From Luteimonas deserti (GTDB lineage Bacteria > Pseudomonadota > Gammaproteobacteria > Xanthomonadales > Xanthomonadaceae), in the NCBI RefSeq assembly GCF_013425765.1, contig NZ_JACCJZ010000013.1, positions 186,001 to 250,000 of the forward strand: 64,000 nucleotides of DNA, written 5' to 3'. The notes under the pieces are model-generated. The model saw only the letters and a list, made by a program, of their open reading frames with translations, searched no databases and had not been told where the DNA came from. Below, piece by piece: positions 1 to 9,793 of this stretch (position 1 is the first letter of the stretch; each line of letters opens with the position of its first letter). A program made the translations under genes and the position numbers.

Positions 1-620
1 TGCAGCGCATCGTCGACGTCTACGCCGCGCGGCCCGAGGTCGATTTCGTCTACACGAACATGCAGCTGTTCGGCGATCTCGGCGAGCCGATGTTCAAGCC
101 CGGCCCGGATCGCGACCTCGGCCTGTCGATCCTGCTCAACGCCTACTACCACCGCTTCCAGGGCGCGGCGACCTCGGCGGTGAGCCTGCGCAGCGCGCTG
201 ATGGCGCGCCTGCTGGCCCTGCCGCCCGAGCGCGCCGCCGACTGGCTGTCGCGTCCGGACGACTGCATCGTCTACGGCGCCGACATCCTCGGCGCGCACA
301 AGGTCTATCTGGCCGACACCCTGGTCGGCCATCGCGAACACGGCAGCAACGCGCTCAAGTCCTTCGGGCCGTCGCCGCTGCGTGTGTACCGGCACGTCGT
401 CGGCAGCGAACGCATGCTGGAGTTCTATCGCCGGCAGGCCGGCATCACGCCGCGCTGGCTGCGCATGGCCAAGGCCGAGTTCCGCACCAAGCCCGCGCCG
501 ACGTTCTGGGAACTGCGTGCCTACAGCTGGCTGCTGTTCCAGGCACCGATGCCGCTGGCCAAGCGCATCGAGCACTGGGTGGGCATGCTCGGTCACTACC
601 TGAAATCGCGCCGCCGCTGA
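1..620 (+). CDS. Glycosyltransferase family 2 protein, C-terminal part (5' truncated by window edge)
   Basis: The frame is open from the first complete codon (base 3) to TGA at 618-620, so about 205 C-terminal residues are visible and the N-terminal catalytic core lies upstream. The visible part has the pattern common at the end of GT-A family 2 enzymes: a D-W-L acidic stretch, a GADILGAHKVYL segment and VGHREHGSN, where an arginine-x-histidine-glycine motif usually closes the acceptor site. A basic, tryptophan-rich helical tail (LKSRRR) suggests contact with the membrane face. The Met at base 60 is internal, because coding continues upstream of it in frame. The gene converges on the PH-domain gene with only 13 bases between them. 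Family assignment is by pattern recognition; the sugar and acceptor cannot be stated. Confidence 0.65.
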   Translation, partial: QRIVDVYAARPEVDFVYTNMQLFGDLGEPMFKPGPDRDLGLSILLNAYYHRFQGAATSAVSLRSALMARLLALPPERAADWLSRPDDCIVYGADILGAHKVYLADTLVGHREHGSNALKSFGPSPLRVYRHVVGSERMLEFYRRQAGITPRWLRMAKAEFRTKPAPTFWELRAYSWLLFQAPMPLAKRIEHWVGMLGHYLKSRRR

Positions 621-633
621 GCGGCGCGCGCCG

Positions 634-2175
634 TCACCAGCGCAGCGGGCGGCGTGCGATCGCCGCGGCCAGTCGCGCGTGGAGGCGCTCGGCGTCGGAC
701 AGCGGCAGCAAGCGCAGCCGGAGCTGCGGGGCCAGCGCGCCGGCGCCGGCCGTGTCGAGCCACACCGAGGCCATGCCGAAGCCGCGATCCAGCGGCGACT
801 GGCGCAGTTCCACCGCCTGCAGCTTGCCGATTTCGGCCAGCCGCCAGTGCCGGCTCCACCAGCCTTCGCGCACCGCGACGAGGGCATCGTCGATCGCGTA
901 ACCGGCACGCGCGGCGTGGCGGCGGGCGACGAACCCCGACCACGGCAGCCACAGCAGGCCGAGCGCGCCCCACCACTGGAAGAACCACGCGAGCACTCCG
1001 CACAGCACCGCGGTCAGCAGCGCGTCGCCGAGCAGCAGCCGCAGCCACGCGCGTGGATGCAGCGGGCGCCATTCGGCCGGTGGCCAGGCGGGCAGTACGG
1101 CGATGTCGCGCAGGATCGCGTCGCAGGTATCGGGCGGGGCGATCGGGGCCAACGCGTCCAGGCCACGTTGGCCGTTCGCGTTGCCCTGGCCGTCGCCGGC
1201 GCGTGCGCTGGCAGTGTCGATCTCCAGCGTGCGCCGCGCGAAGAGGCGATGCAGCACGCTCTCGCGCAGCGTCCAGGCCTGGATGCGCCGCCGCGGCACA
1301 CTGCTGCGCGACCGGCTCAGCAGGCCGCGTTCGACGGTCAGGCGGCGACCCTGCCGCTGCAGGCGGAAGCCGTGGTAGCGGACCAGGGCGAGCAGCACGG
1401 AAAACGCACGGATCAGAGCCAGCGCCACAGCCACGAAGGCCGCGAGCACCATGCCCTTGGCGAGCCAGGTCGTGGCGAAGCCGCTCGCATAGCCGAACGC
1501 CTCCCGGCCGCCTTCGAACAGCCAGCGGCCCATCGTACGTTCGGGCAGCACCTGGAACGACAGCGCCACGGCGCCGGCGACGACGATCATGCCGCGGTTG
1601 GAGATCAGCCCCAGCTTGACGACTTCGATGGTCGACAGCGCCAGCAACGTGGTGCCGGCCGGGGCCGGGGGTGCCGCGCCGTCGGCGGCGGCCGTCGCCG
1701 GCGCGCTGCCGCGATCGCGGATCAGCTGTTCCAGCGCCAGCGCCTCGGGCAGCCGGAGGACGCGCATCTCCGCTTCGGGCTTGGTGCCGCCGGCCGATTC
1801 CAGCCGCACCTCGGCCACGCCGATCAGCCGGTGCAGCAGCGATTGATGGATCGCCACGTTGTGGATGCGCGAGTACGGAATCTGCCGCACGCTGCGCTCG
1901 AGCAGGCCGCTGCGCACGATCAGGCGATCGTCGGCGATGCGGTAGCGGAACGTCAGGTACTGCCAGATCGAGACCACTACCAGGGCGCCGACGCCGAGCA
2001 TCGGCAGCCACCACGGGTAGCCGTCGTCGCGGCGCCCGCCGGCGAACAGCAGCACGGCCAGCGGCACGATGAACTGCCGCAGGTTCTGCAGCAGCACGAA
2101 CAGCCAGGACCCCGGATGCAGCCGGCGCTCGGCATCCGCGGGCAGCAGCGGTGAGACCGCTTCAGGCGTCGTCAT
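634..2175 (-). CDS. Membrane protein with repeated bacterial PH (bPH2/DUF304) domains, YdbT-like
   Basis: A protein of about 513 residues alternating hydrophobic segments with soluble modules that match the bacterial PH-like (DUF304) pattern: RYRIADDRLIVRSGLLER followed by IPYSRIHNVAIHQSLLHRL, and again YHGFRLQRQGRRLTVERG followed by VPRRRIQAWTLRESVLHRL. At least four membrane segments are visible (near residues 35-75, 190-220, 245-275 and 385-420). YdbT-family proteins have this multi-PH membrane architecture; their biochemical role is poorly defined. The start is taken at ATG 2173-2175 (MTTPEAV), which overlaps the end of the upstream PH gene by 14 bases and implies translational coupling. 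The open frame extends further upstream only inside the preceding gene. It is the last gene of an acyltransferase-PH-PH operon. Confidence 0.8.
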   Translation of the reverse strand: MTTPEAVSPLLPADAERRLHPGSWLFVLLQNLRQFIVPLAVLLFAGGRRDDGYPWWLPMLGVGALVVVSIWQYLTFRYRIADDRLIVRSGLLERSVRQIPYSRIHNVAIHQSLLHRLIGVAEVRLESAGGTKPEAEMRVLRLPEALALEQLIRDRGSAPATAAADGAAPPAPAGTTLLALSTIEVVKLGLISNRGMIVVAGAVALSFQVLPERTMGRWLFEGGREAFGYASGFATTWLAKGMVLAAFVAVALALIRAFSVLLALVRYHGFRLQRQGRRLTVERGLLSRSRSSVPRRRIQAWTLRESVLHRLFARRTLEIDTASARAGDGQGNANGQRGLDALAPIAPPDTCDAILRDIAVLPAWPPAEWRPLHPRAWLRLLLGDALLTAVLCGVLAWFFQWWGALGLLWLPWSGFVARRHAARAGYAIDDALVAVREGWWSRHWRLAEIGKLQAVELRQSPLDRGFGMASVWLDTAGAGALAPQLRLRLLPLSDAERLHARLAAAIARRPLRW

Positions 2176-2761
2176 GGTCGTCGTCGCGGGCGGCGCGCGC
2201 GGCCAGCGCATCGCGCAGGCGCTCGGCCTCGGCGTGGCCGAGGCCGCTGACCGACACCGCGCTGTTGCGGGTGCCGGCGGTGTGCACGATCAGCGTCGAC
2301 AGGCCGAAGGCGCGCTCCAGCGGGCCGCGGCGGATGTCGAGATGCTGCACGCGCGAGCCGGGCACGCGTGTGTCGCTGCGCCACATGTGCCCGCGGCGGA
2401 TGCCGAAGCCGTCGTCGTCGAGGCGCCAGCGGGTGCGCAGCCAGCGCCGGCGTGCGAGCCACACCGTCCACGCCGGAATCAACAGAAGTGCCGCACCGGC
2501 AATCGCGAGCCAAACGCCATCGGTCGCGAGCGACAACGGCGTGCGCGTGCGGGCAAGGGTGCCGACGCCGAGCGCGATCGTCAGTGGCACCAGCGTGCCG
2601 AACAGGGTCGACAGCGTGGCCAGCGTGCGTGCGCGCACCGGCAGCGGTTGCCAGACGTCGGTTTCCACCTGCGGCGCGTCGGCTGGCGGCGCGGGCACGG
2701 CGACGGGAGTCACCGGCGGCAAGGGGGGCGGGCCCGCGGAGTCAGGATCGCGGTCGGTCAT
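2162..2761 (-). CDS. PH domain-containing membrane protein, YdbS-like
   Basis: A 199-residue protein. It has a proline-rich N-terminus, two membrane helices (about residues 45-70 and 80-105) and one bacterial PH-like module (DDDGFGIRRGHMWRSDTRVP followed by SRVQHLDIRRGPLERAFGL). YdbS and YdbT proteins usually occur as a pair, as here. ATG at 2759-2761 (MTDRDPDS) was chosen because it lies 10 bases after the acyltransferase stop codon and gives a normal family length; the longer frame overlaps the upstream gene by 160 bases. The acidic C-terminus (RDDDHDDA) overlaps the next gene. Function is unknown beyond the domain call. Confidence 0.8.
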   Translation of the reverse strand: MTDRDPDSAGPPPLPPVTPVAVPAPPADAPQVETDVWQPLPVRARTLATLSTLFGTLVPLTIALGVGTLARTRTPLSLATDGVWLAIAGAALLLIPAWTVWLARRRWLRTRWRLDDDGFGIRRGHMWRSDTRVPGSRVQHLDIRRGPLERAFGLSTLIVHTAGTRNSAVSVSGLGHAEAERLRDALAARAARDDDHDDA

Positions 2762-2771
2762 CGGCAGGGGC

Positions 2772-3692
2772 TCATCGGCGGCGTTCCAGGTCGAGATAGG
2801 GGTTGTCGTCGCCGGAGCCCGACGGCCGCGCCTTGTAGCGCTTGTAGGTCCACTGGTACTGCGCGGGGTCGCGACGTGCGATGTGCTCGACCCCGGCGTT
2901 GAGCGCGCTTGCCGCACGGTGCGCGTCCGCATCGGCGATGCCCTCGGGCGCTGCTTCGATCCGCAGTTCGAAGTCCGGCCCGTCCGCGATGCGTTCGCAC
3001 CAGGCGTACAGCACGACCGCGCCGGTGCGTTCGGCGAGCCGCGAGACCAGGGTCATCGTCAGTGCGGGCATGCCGAAGAACGGCGCGAAGACACCGTCGC
3101 CGGCCTTGGGTTGCTGATCCGGCAGGATGCCGACCACGCCGCCGCCGGCGAGCGTCTTCCACAACTGACGCACAGCCGGTCCCTCGGCGCGGACCTGGCG
3201 CACCCGGTCCGGCACGCCGGCGCGCACCAGGCGCAGGAAGGCCTCGCCGACCGCGGAATCGGGCGCACGGTAAAGGATGGAGATCGGCGTGCGGGCGGCG
3301 AGCCACTGATTGAGCAGTTCCCAGTTGCCGAAATGCGGCGCGACGACGATGAGGCCCGTGCCCGAGGCCAGCGCCGCGTCGAACAGGCCCACGCCATGCT
3401 GCGCACGGATCGCGCGGAGATTGCGCGCATGCGGCCGCGTCCACAGCCGCAGGGTTTCCAGTGTCTGCAGTGCGGTCGTGCGCAGCACCGCGCGCTGCAG
3501 TGCATCGCGCTCGTCCGGGGACAGCTCGGGATAGGCGAGTTCGAGATTGCGCAACGCCACCCGGCTTTCACGCGTGCCGGCCATGCGGCCGAGCGCGGCC
3601 GCGCCATCGGCGAGACGCCTTCGCACGGCGGTCGGCAGTGCGCCCACCAGCGTGGCGAGCAGATAGAGCAGGCGTGCGGCGACAGCGGACAT
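2772..3692 (-). CDS. Lysophospholipid/lipid A acyltransferase (LpxL/HtrB family)
   Basis: A 306-residue inner-membrane-associated acyltransferase. The family transfers an acyl chain to Kdo2-lipid IVA or related acceptors. The catalytic HX4(D/E) box is APHFGNWELL, with His120 and Glu125. A short hydrophobic N-terminal segment (LLYLLATLVGAL) would anchor it. Later motifs include GGGVVGILPDQQP and PFFGMPALTMTL, both typical of LpxL/LpxM proteins. The start at 3690-3692 (MSAVAARLL) gives the usual length of about 305 residues; the longer frame runs into the intergenic region and lacks family similarity. It heads the operon with the two PH-domain genes. Whether it acts on lipid A or on an ornithine or glycolipid acceptor cannot be decided. 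Confidence 0.85.
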   Translation of the reverse strand: MSAVAARLLYLLATLVGALPTAVRRRLADGAAALGRMAGTRESRVALRNLELAYPELSPDERDALQRAVLRTTALQTLETLRLWTRPHARNLRAIRAQHGVGLFDAALASGTGLIVVAPHFGNWELLNQWLAARTPISILYRAPDSAVGEAFLRLVRAGVPDRVRQVRAEGPAVRQLWKTLAGGGVVGILPDQQPKAGDGVFAPFFGMPALTMTLVSRLAERTGAVVLYAWCERIADGPDFELRIEAAPEGIADADAHRAASALNAGVEHIARRDPAQYQWTYKRYKARPSGSGDDNPYLDLERRR

Positions 3693-3788
3693 GGGCCGGA
3701 GTCTAGGCGGTGTCGGCGGAACGGGGATAGATGCGCGGACGGTCGATCGCCGCTTCGCGGGCGCGACACGCCGGGTCCGCAACGAAGA

Positions 3789-3808
3789 ACGCCGCCCGGA
3801 GGCGGCGT
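3789..3808 (-). terminator. Rho-independent-type terminator of bamD
   Basis: An 8-bp perfect stem (ACGCCGCC / GGCGGCGT) with a 4-base loop starts about 25 bases beyond the bamD stop codon. On the minus strand it is followed by TCTTCGTT, a short T-rich tail. Confidence 0.6.
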
Positions 3809-3832
3809 CTGCGTGACGACTGGGGAATCCGC

Positions 3833-4696
3833 TCAGTCGCGATTGTCGATCGCGGTGCGCTCGGTCGCGAAGGGATTGAGGCGTCGGATCCGCCACGGCT
3901 CGTTCGGCCAGTTGCCGGCGAGCGCCGGGTGGCCCGGCTCGTTCTGCTGCAGCACCCGGCGCGCATCGCCGGCCAGAGCGTCGTTGCCCAGGCCGTCGTA
4001 GGCGACGGCCAGCAGGGCGACCGCGTCGTTCTGGTATTCGCTCTGCGGATAGGTCTCCAGCAGATAGGTCGCGCGCTGCGTGGCGGCCACGTAGGCGCCG
4101 CGGCGCAGGTAGTACAGGCCGGTCTCGATCTCGTGGCGCGCGAACGTGTTGCGCAGCGCGACCATGCGCTGGCGCGCGTCGGCGGCATACCGGCTATTCG
4201 GATAGCGGTCGGTGACGATGTTGAAGTCGGCGTAGGCCTGATTCGGCGCCGCCAGATCGCGGCGGCTGCTGTCGAGGCTCCAGACGCGCTGCAGGAACAC
4301 GGTGTCGCGGTTGGCGTTGGTCAATCCGCGCAGGTAGTACATGTAGGGAATGTGGCGGTGCGTCGGATAGGTGCGGATGAAGCGGTCGATCGCCGAGATC
4401 GCCTCGGCGTTGTTGCCCATCTTGAACTGCGCGTAGGCGCTCTCGACCAGTGCCTGCTCGGTGTAGGGGCCGTAGGGATACTGCGCCACCAGGCGCCTGT
4501 AGGTATTGGCCGCATTGCTCCAGTTGCCCCGTCGCATGGACTGGTGGCCCTTGTCGTAGAGCTCCGAGGCAGGCACGCCCTCGTTGGCCTCGTCGCGGGT
4601 GTTGCCGCGCGAGCAGCCGGTCGCGACCAGCGCTGCCAGCACCAGCAGAACCAGGGCGCGGGCCAGGCGGGGCGACGTAACGGGGCGTGGGATCAT
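3833..4696 (-). CDS. bamD: Outer membrane protein assembly factor BamD
   Basis: A 287-residue lipoprotein component of the Bam complex that folds outer-membrane beta-barrels. The N-terminus has a lipoprotein signal peptide ending in a lipobox (LVATGC), so mature Cys is about residue 27. The rest is a string of TPR-like helices: [40 protein letters not shown], and [19 protein letters not shown], the last being the hallmark BamD/YfiO stretch. ATG at 4694-4696 was chosen because it places the signal peptide directly at the N-terminus. It is divergent from rluD across an 88-base gap, as in E. coli and most gammaproteobacteria. Confidence 0.95.
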   Translation of the reverse strand: MIPRPVTSPRLARALVLLVLAALVATGCSRGNTRDEANEGVPASELYDKGHQSMRRGNWSNAANTYRRLVAQYPYGPYTEQALVESAYAQFKMGNNAEAISAIDRFIRTYPTHRHIPYMYYLRGLTNANRDTVFLQRVWSLDSSRRDLAAPNQAYADFNIVTDRYPNSRYAADARQRMVALRNTFARHEIETGLYYLRRGAYVAATQRATYLLETYPQSEYQNDAVALLAVAYDGLGNDALAGDARRVLQQNEPGHPALAGNWPNEPWRIRRLNPFATERTAIDNRD

Positions 4697-4703
4697 GGGG
4701 ACA

Positions 4704-4733
4704 TTGGGCGTCTGGGCACGAACGGCGGATAAT
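4704..4733 (+). promoter_or_regulatory. Putative sigma-70 promoter of rluD-pgeF
   Basis: TTGGGC at 4704-4709 and GATAAT at 4728-4733 are separated by 18 bases. They lie in the bamD/rluD divergent gap, about 50 bases before the rluD ATG. Confidence 0.45.
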
Positions 4734-4784
4734 ACCAGTCCGGGCCCGCGGCCCGGCGCCCCACGCCTGAACCCGAGCCGTCCG

Positions 4785-5774
4785 ATGCCCGTTGCCCCCG
4801 TTCCACCCGACGACGCCCGCGTCGCCGCCGTCCCTGATACGGCTGCGGGGCGTCGGTTCGACGCCGTGCTGGCCGAGCTGTTTCCGCAGTTCTCGCGCTC
4901 CAAGCTCACCAGCTGGATCAAGGCCGGCGAGGTGCTGCTCGACGGCGCCGTGCCGCGCCCGCGTGATCTCGTCATGGGCGGGGAGCGGGTCGAGCTGAAC
5001 GTCGTGCTCGACGTCCAGACCGAGGCCGAGCCGCAGGACATCCCGCTGTCGGTCCTCTACGAGGACGACCAGGTCTTCGTGATCGACAAGCCTGCCGGCC
5101 TGGTGGTCCATCCCGGCGCCGGCAATCCCGACGGCACCCTGGTCAACGCACTGCTGTTCCGCGACGCGTCGATGGCCGCGCTTCCGCGCGCCGGCATCGT
5201 GCATCGGCTCGACAAGGACACGTCGGGGGTGATGGTGGTGGCGCGCACGCTGGAAGCGCACAACGCGCTCGTCGAGCAGCTGTCCTCGCGCGACGTCCAC
5301 CGCCAGTACCTCGCAGTGGTGGTGGGCGCGCTGGTCTCCGGCGGTACGGCGGCCTCGCCGATCGACCGGCATCCGCGGGACCGCCTGCGCATGGCGGTAC
5401 GCGAGGACGGGCGCGACGCGGTCACCCATTACCGCCTGCGCGAGCGGTTCCGTGCGCACACCGCGCTGGAATGCCGGCTCGAGACCGGCCGCACACACCA
5501 GATCCGGGTCCACATGGCCCATCTGCGCCACCCGATCCTCGGCGATCCGCTCTACGGCGGGGCACTGAAGTTGCCCAAGGGCGCTTCGGACGCCACCGCC
5601 GCCATGCTGCGCGGTTTCCGTCGCCAGGCCCTGCATGCCGAGACCCTGGAGTTCCGCCATCCGGTGACCGGCGAGGCGGTGCGCTGCTCGGCTCCCGTGC
5701 CCGAGGACATGCAGGCGCTGCTGAAGGTGCTGCGCGCCGACGTCGCCGAACACGCCGAGTCGGGGCGCCGGTGA
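4785..5774 (+). CDS. rluD: 23S rRNA pseudouridine(1911/1915/1917) synthase RluD
   Basis: A 329-residue pseudouridine synthase that modifies helix 69 of 23S rRNA. The N-terminal S4 RNA-binding domain is seen as [17 protein letters not shown]. The RluA-type catalytic motif [16 protein letters not shown] carries the nucleophilic Asp, near residue 147. Further conserved stretches are [13 protein letters not shown] and [15 protein letters not shown], followed by [14 protein letters not shown] 4785 gives the standard length; an in-frame ATG at 4695 would extend the protein into the promoter region with no similarity. The stop overlaps the GTG start of pgeF (GTGA), indicating translational coupling. 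Confidence 0.95.
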   Translation: MPVAPVPPDDARVAAVPDTAAGRRFDAVLAELFPQFSRSKLTSWIKAGEVLLDGAVPRPRDLVMGGERVELNVVLDVQTEAEPQDIPLSVLYEDDQVFVIDKPAGLVVHPGAGNPDGTLVNALLFRDASMAALPRAGIVHRLDKDTSGVMVVARTLEAHNALVEQLSSRDVHRQYLAVVVGALVSGGTAASPIDRHPRDRLRMAVREDGRDAVTHYRLRERFRAHTALECRLETGRTHQIRVHMAHLRHPILGDPLYGGALKLPKGASDATAAMLRGFRRQALHAETLEFRHPVTGEAVRCSAPVPEDMQALLKVLRADVAEHAESGRR

Positions 5775-6544
5775 GCGCCCTGCTGCACGCCGGCTGGCCT
5801 GCGCCGCGGGGCGTGCACGCGTTGACCACGCTGCGCCACGGTGCCGGCGTGTCGGCCGCCCCGTTCGACCGGTTCAATCTCGGCAATCACCGGTCGGCCG
5901 CCGGCGACGACCCCGATGCGGTCGCGCGCAACCGGGCGCTGCTGGTCGGCCTCGCCGGGTTGCCGGGTCGGCCGGTGTGGCTGCACCAGGTCCACGGCAT
6001 CGATGTGGCGCGGGTCGATGCGCCGATGCCGGCGGGTGACGCGACGCGGATCGAGGCCGACGCGGCCGTGACCCGCGCGCCGGGTGTCGTGCTCGCGATC
6101 CAGACCGCCGACTGCCTGCCGGTCGTGTTCGCGGCCCGCGAGGGCAGCGAGATCGGGGCCGCGCATGCCGGCTGGCGCGGCCTCGCTGCCGGCGTGCTCG
6201 AGGCGACGCTCGCCGCCATGCGTACCGCGCCGGCGAGTCTCGTCGTCTGGCTGGGTCCGGCCGCCGGCCCGGCGGCCTACGAGATCGGTGCCGAGGTGCG
6301 CGAGGCATTCGTGAACCGGGATGCCGATGCCGCAACCGCCTTCGTGCCCACGCGCCCGGGCCACTGGCGTGTGGATCTCTATGCGCTCGCGCGTTTGCGC
6401 CTGATCGCCGCCGGTGTGCCGGGCGATGCGATCCACGGCGGCGAGCACTGCACCATCTCCGAACCGGAAGCGTTCTTCTCGCACCGGCGCGACCAGCGCA
6501 CGGGACGCATGGCCACGCTGGCCTGGATGGACCCGGTCGATTGA
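5771..6544 (+). CDS. pgeF: Peptidoglycan editing factor PgeF (laccase-domain, YfiH family)
   Basis: A 257-residue cytoplasmic protein of the DUF152/YfiH family. E. coli PgeF hydrolyses UDP-MurNAc-L-Ser to keep peptidoglycan composition correct; other members show purine nucleoside phosphorylase or phenol oxidase activity. The metal-site signatures are all present: [31 protein letters not shown] and GEHCTIS. No ATG precedes the conserved N-terminus ([10 protein letters not shown]), so translation most likely begins at GTG 5771, which overlaps the rluD stop by four bases. In E. coli the next gene is clpB; here clpB is 15 kb away. Confidence 0.92.
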   Translation: MSALLHAGWPAPRGVHALTTLRHGAGVSAAPFDRFNLGNHRSAAGDDPDAVARNRALLVGLAGLPGRPVWLHQVHGIDVARVDAPMPAGDATRIEADAAVTRAPGVVLAIQTADCLPVVFAAREGSEIGAAHAGWRGLAAGVLEATLAAMRTAPASLVVWLGPAAGPAAYEIGAEVREAFVNRDADAATAFVPTRPGHWRVDLYALARLRLIAAGVPGDAIHGGEHCTISEPEAFFSHRRDQRTGRMATLAWMDPVD

Positions 6545-6575
6545 CCAGCGCCGGCCGCATGGCGGCCAACGCTGG
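6545..6575. terminator. Bidirectional terminator hairpin between pgeF and a TonB-dependent receptor gene
   Basis: CCAGCG at 6545-6550 pairs with CGCTGG at 6570-6575, enclosing a GC-rich inner stem (GGCC/GGCC). It begins directly after the pgeF stop in the 67-base gap between convergent genes. There is no T-tract, so efficiency is uncertain. Confidence 0.45.
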
Positions 6576-6611
6576 CGGTCGCGTTTCTGCCGGGGTCCGG
6601 ACAGGGTGCGG

Positions 6612-9059
<2,448 letters not shown>

Positions 9060-9207
9060 GCAGGCTCCTGGACGGGCGCGATGGGGGCGCGCCGGCCACC
9101 GCGCCGGGGGAGGAGGCGCGCGGTGACCGGTGCGGAGGGCGCGGCGGACGCGCGCCTGCATTGGGCATCAGCGGCTTCCATGCGTCCATCCGGATAAGGC
9201 GATACAG

Positions 9208-9225
9208 TGTTGCGGCACCGCAACA
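9208..9225. promoter_or_regulatory. Perfect 18-bp palindrome (TGTTGCGG-CA-CCGCAACA), putative operator
   Basis: An 8-bp perfect inverted repeat with a 2-base centre lies in the 216-base gap between the TonB-dependent receptor (starting at 9059, minus) and the DUF3574 gene (starting at 9276, plus). Its size and symmetry suit a dimeric repressor site, for example of TetR, LacI or MarR type. The regulator is not encoded alongside. Confidence 0.5.
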
Positions 9226-9275
9226 ATTCGCCGGTGCCGCCCGCCTACGATGGCGCGCCCGGCTGGAGATACGTG

Positions 9276-9752
9276 ATGGCCCCTGTGCGTGTTCCGACGC
9301 TGCCACGCGCAGGCGTCCTGGTTCTGGTCGCCGCCCTGGCGGGTTGCACCGGCGTTCCCGTGCGCGAGCCGGTGACCGCCGCCTACCACGGCGACGCCGC
9401 CCGCCCGGCCGCGGGCGACGGGTGGCTGCGCACCGAGCTGTACTTCGCCACCGGGCGCTGGGAGGCCGACGATGCGGAACGCATCGCGGACGAGCAGCGC
9501 TGGCTTGCGTTCCTCGATCGCGAGGTCACCCCGCGCTTTCCGCAAGGCCTCAGTGTGATCGACGTCTACGGCCAGTGGCTGCCCGAGGGCGCCACCACGC
9601 CGACCCGGCTGCGCTCCAAGGAGCTGGTCGTGCTGCATGCCGACACGCCCGAGGCCTCCGATGCGATCGATGCCATCCGGGCGGCGTGGAAGCGCGACAC
9701 CGGGCACCGCTCGGTGCTGCGCTCTCAGCTGAGCGCGCGCGTCTCGTTCTGA
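9276..9752 (+). CDS. DUF3574 domain-containing lipoprotein
   Basis: A 158-residue predicted lipoprotein. The N-terminus VLVLVAALAGC is a signal peptide with lipobox LAGC. The rest matches the DUF3574 pattern: WLRTELYFATGRWEADDAE, FLDREVTPRFPQGLSVIDVY and GQWLPEG. No enzymatic function is established for the family. ATG 9276 was chosen because it is the Met that puts the signal sequence at the N-terminus; an upstream GTG in frame at 9207 would overlap the palindrome and add unrelated residues. The TonB-dependent receptor gene begins 41 bases downstream on the same strand, so the two are probably co-transcribed, and a shared envelope role is an inference. Confidence 0.75.
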   Translation: MAPVRVPTLPRAGVLVLVAALAGCTGVPVREPVTAAYHGDAARPAAGDGWLRTELYFATGRWEADDAERIADEQRWLAFLDREVTPRFPQGLSVIDVYGQWLPEGATTPTRLRSKELVVLHADTPEASDAIDAIRAAWKRDTGHRSVLRSQLSARVSF

Positions 9753-9793
9753 TCGTTTCCGTCCCTGTAGTCCTTCATCGCCCGAGGTCCGCC

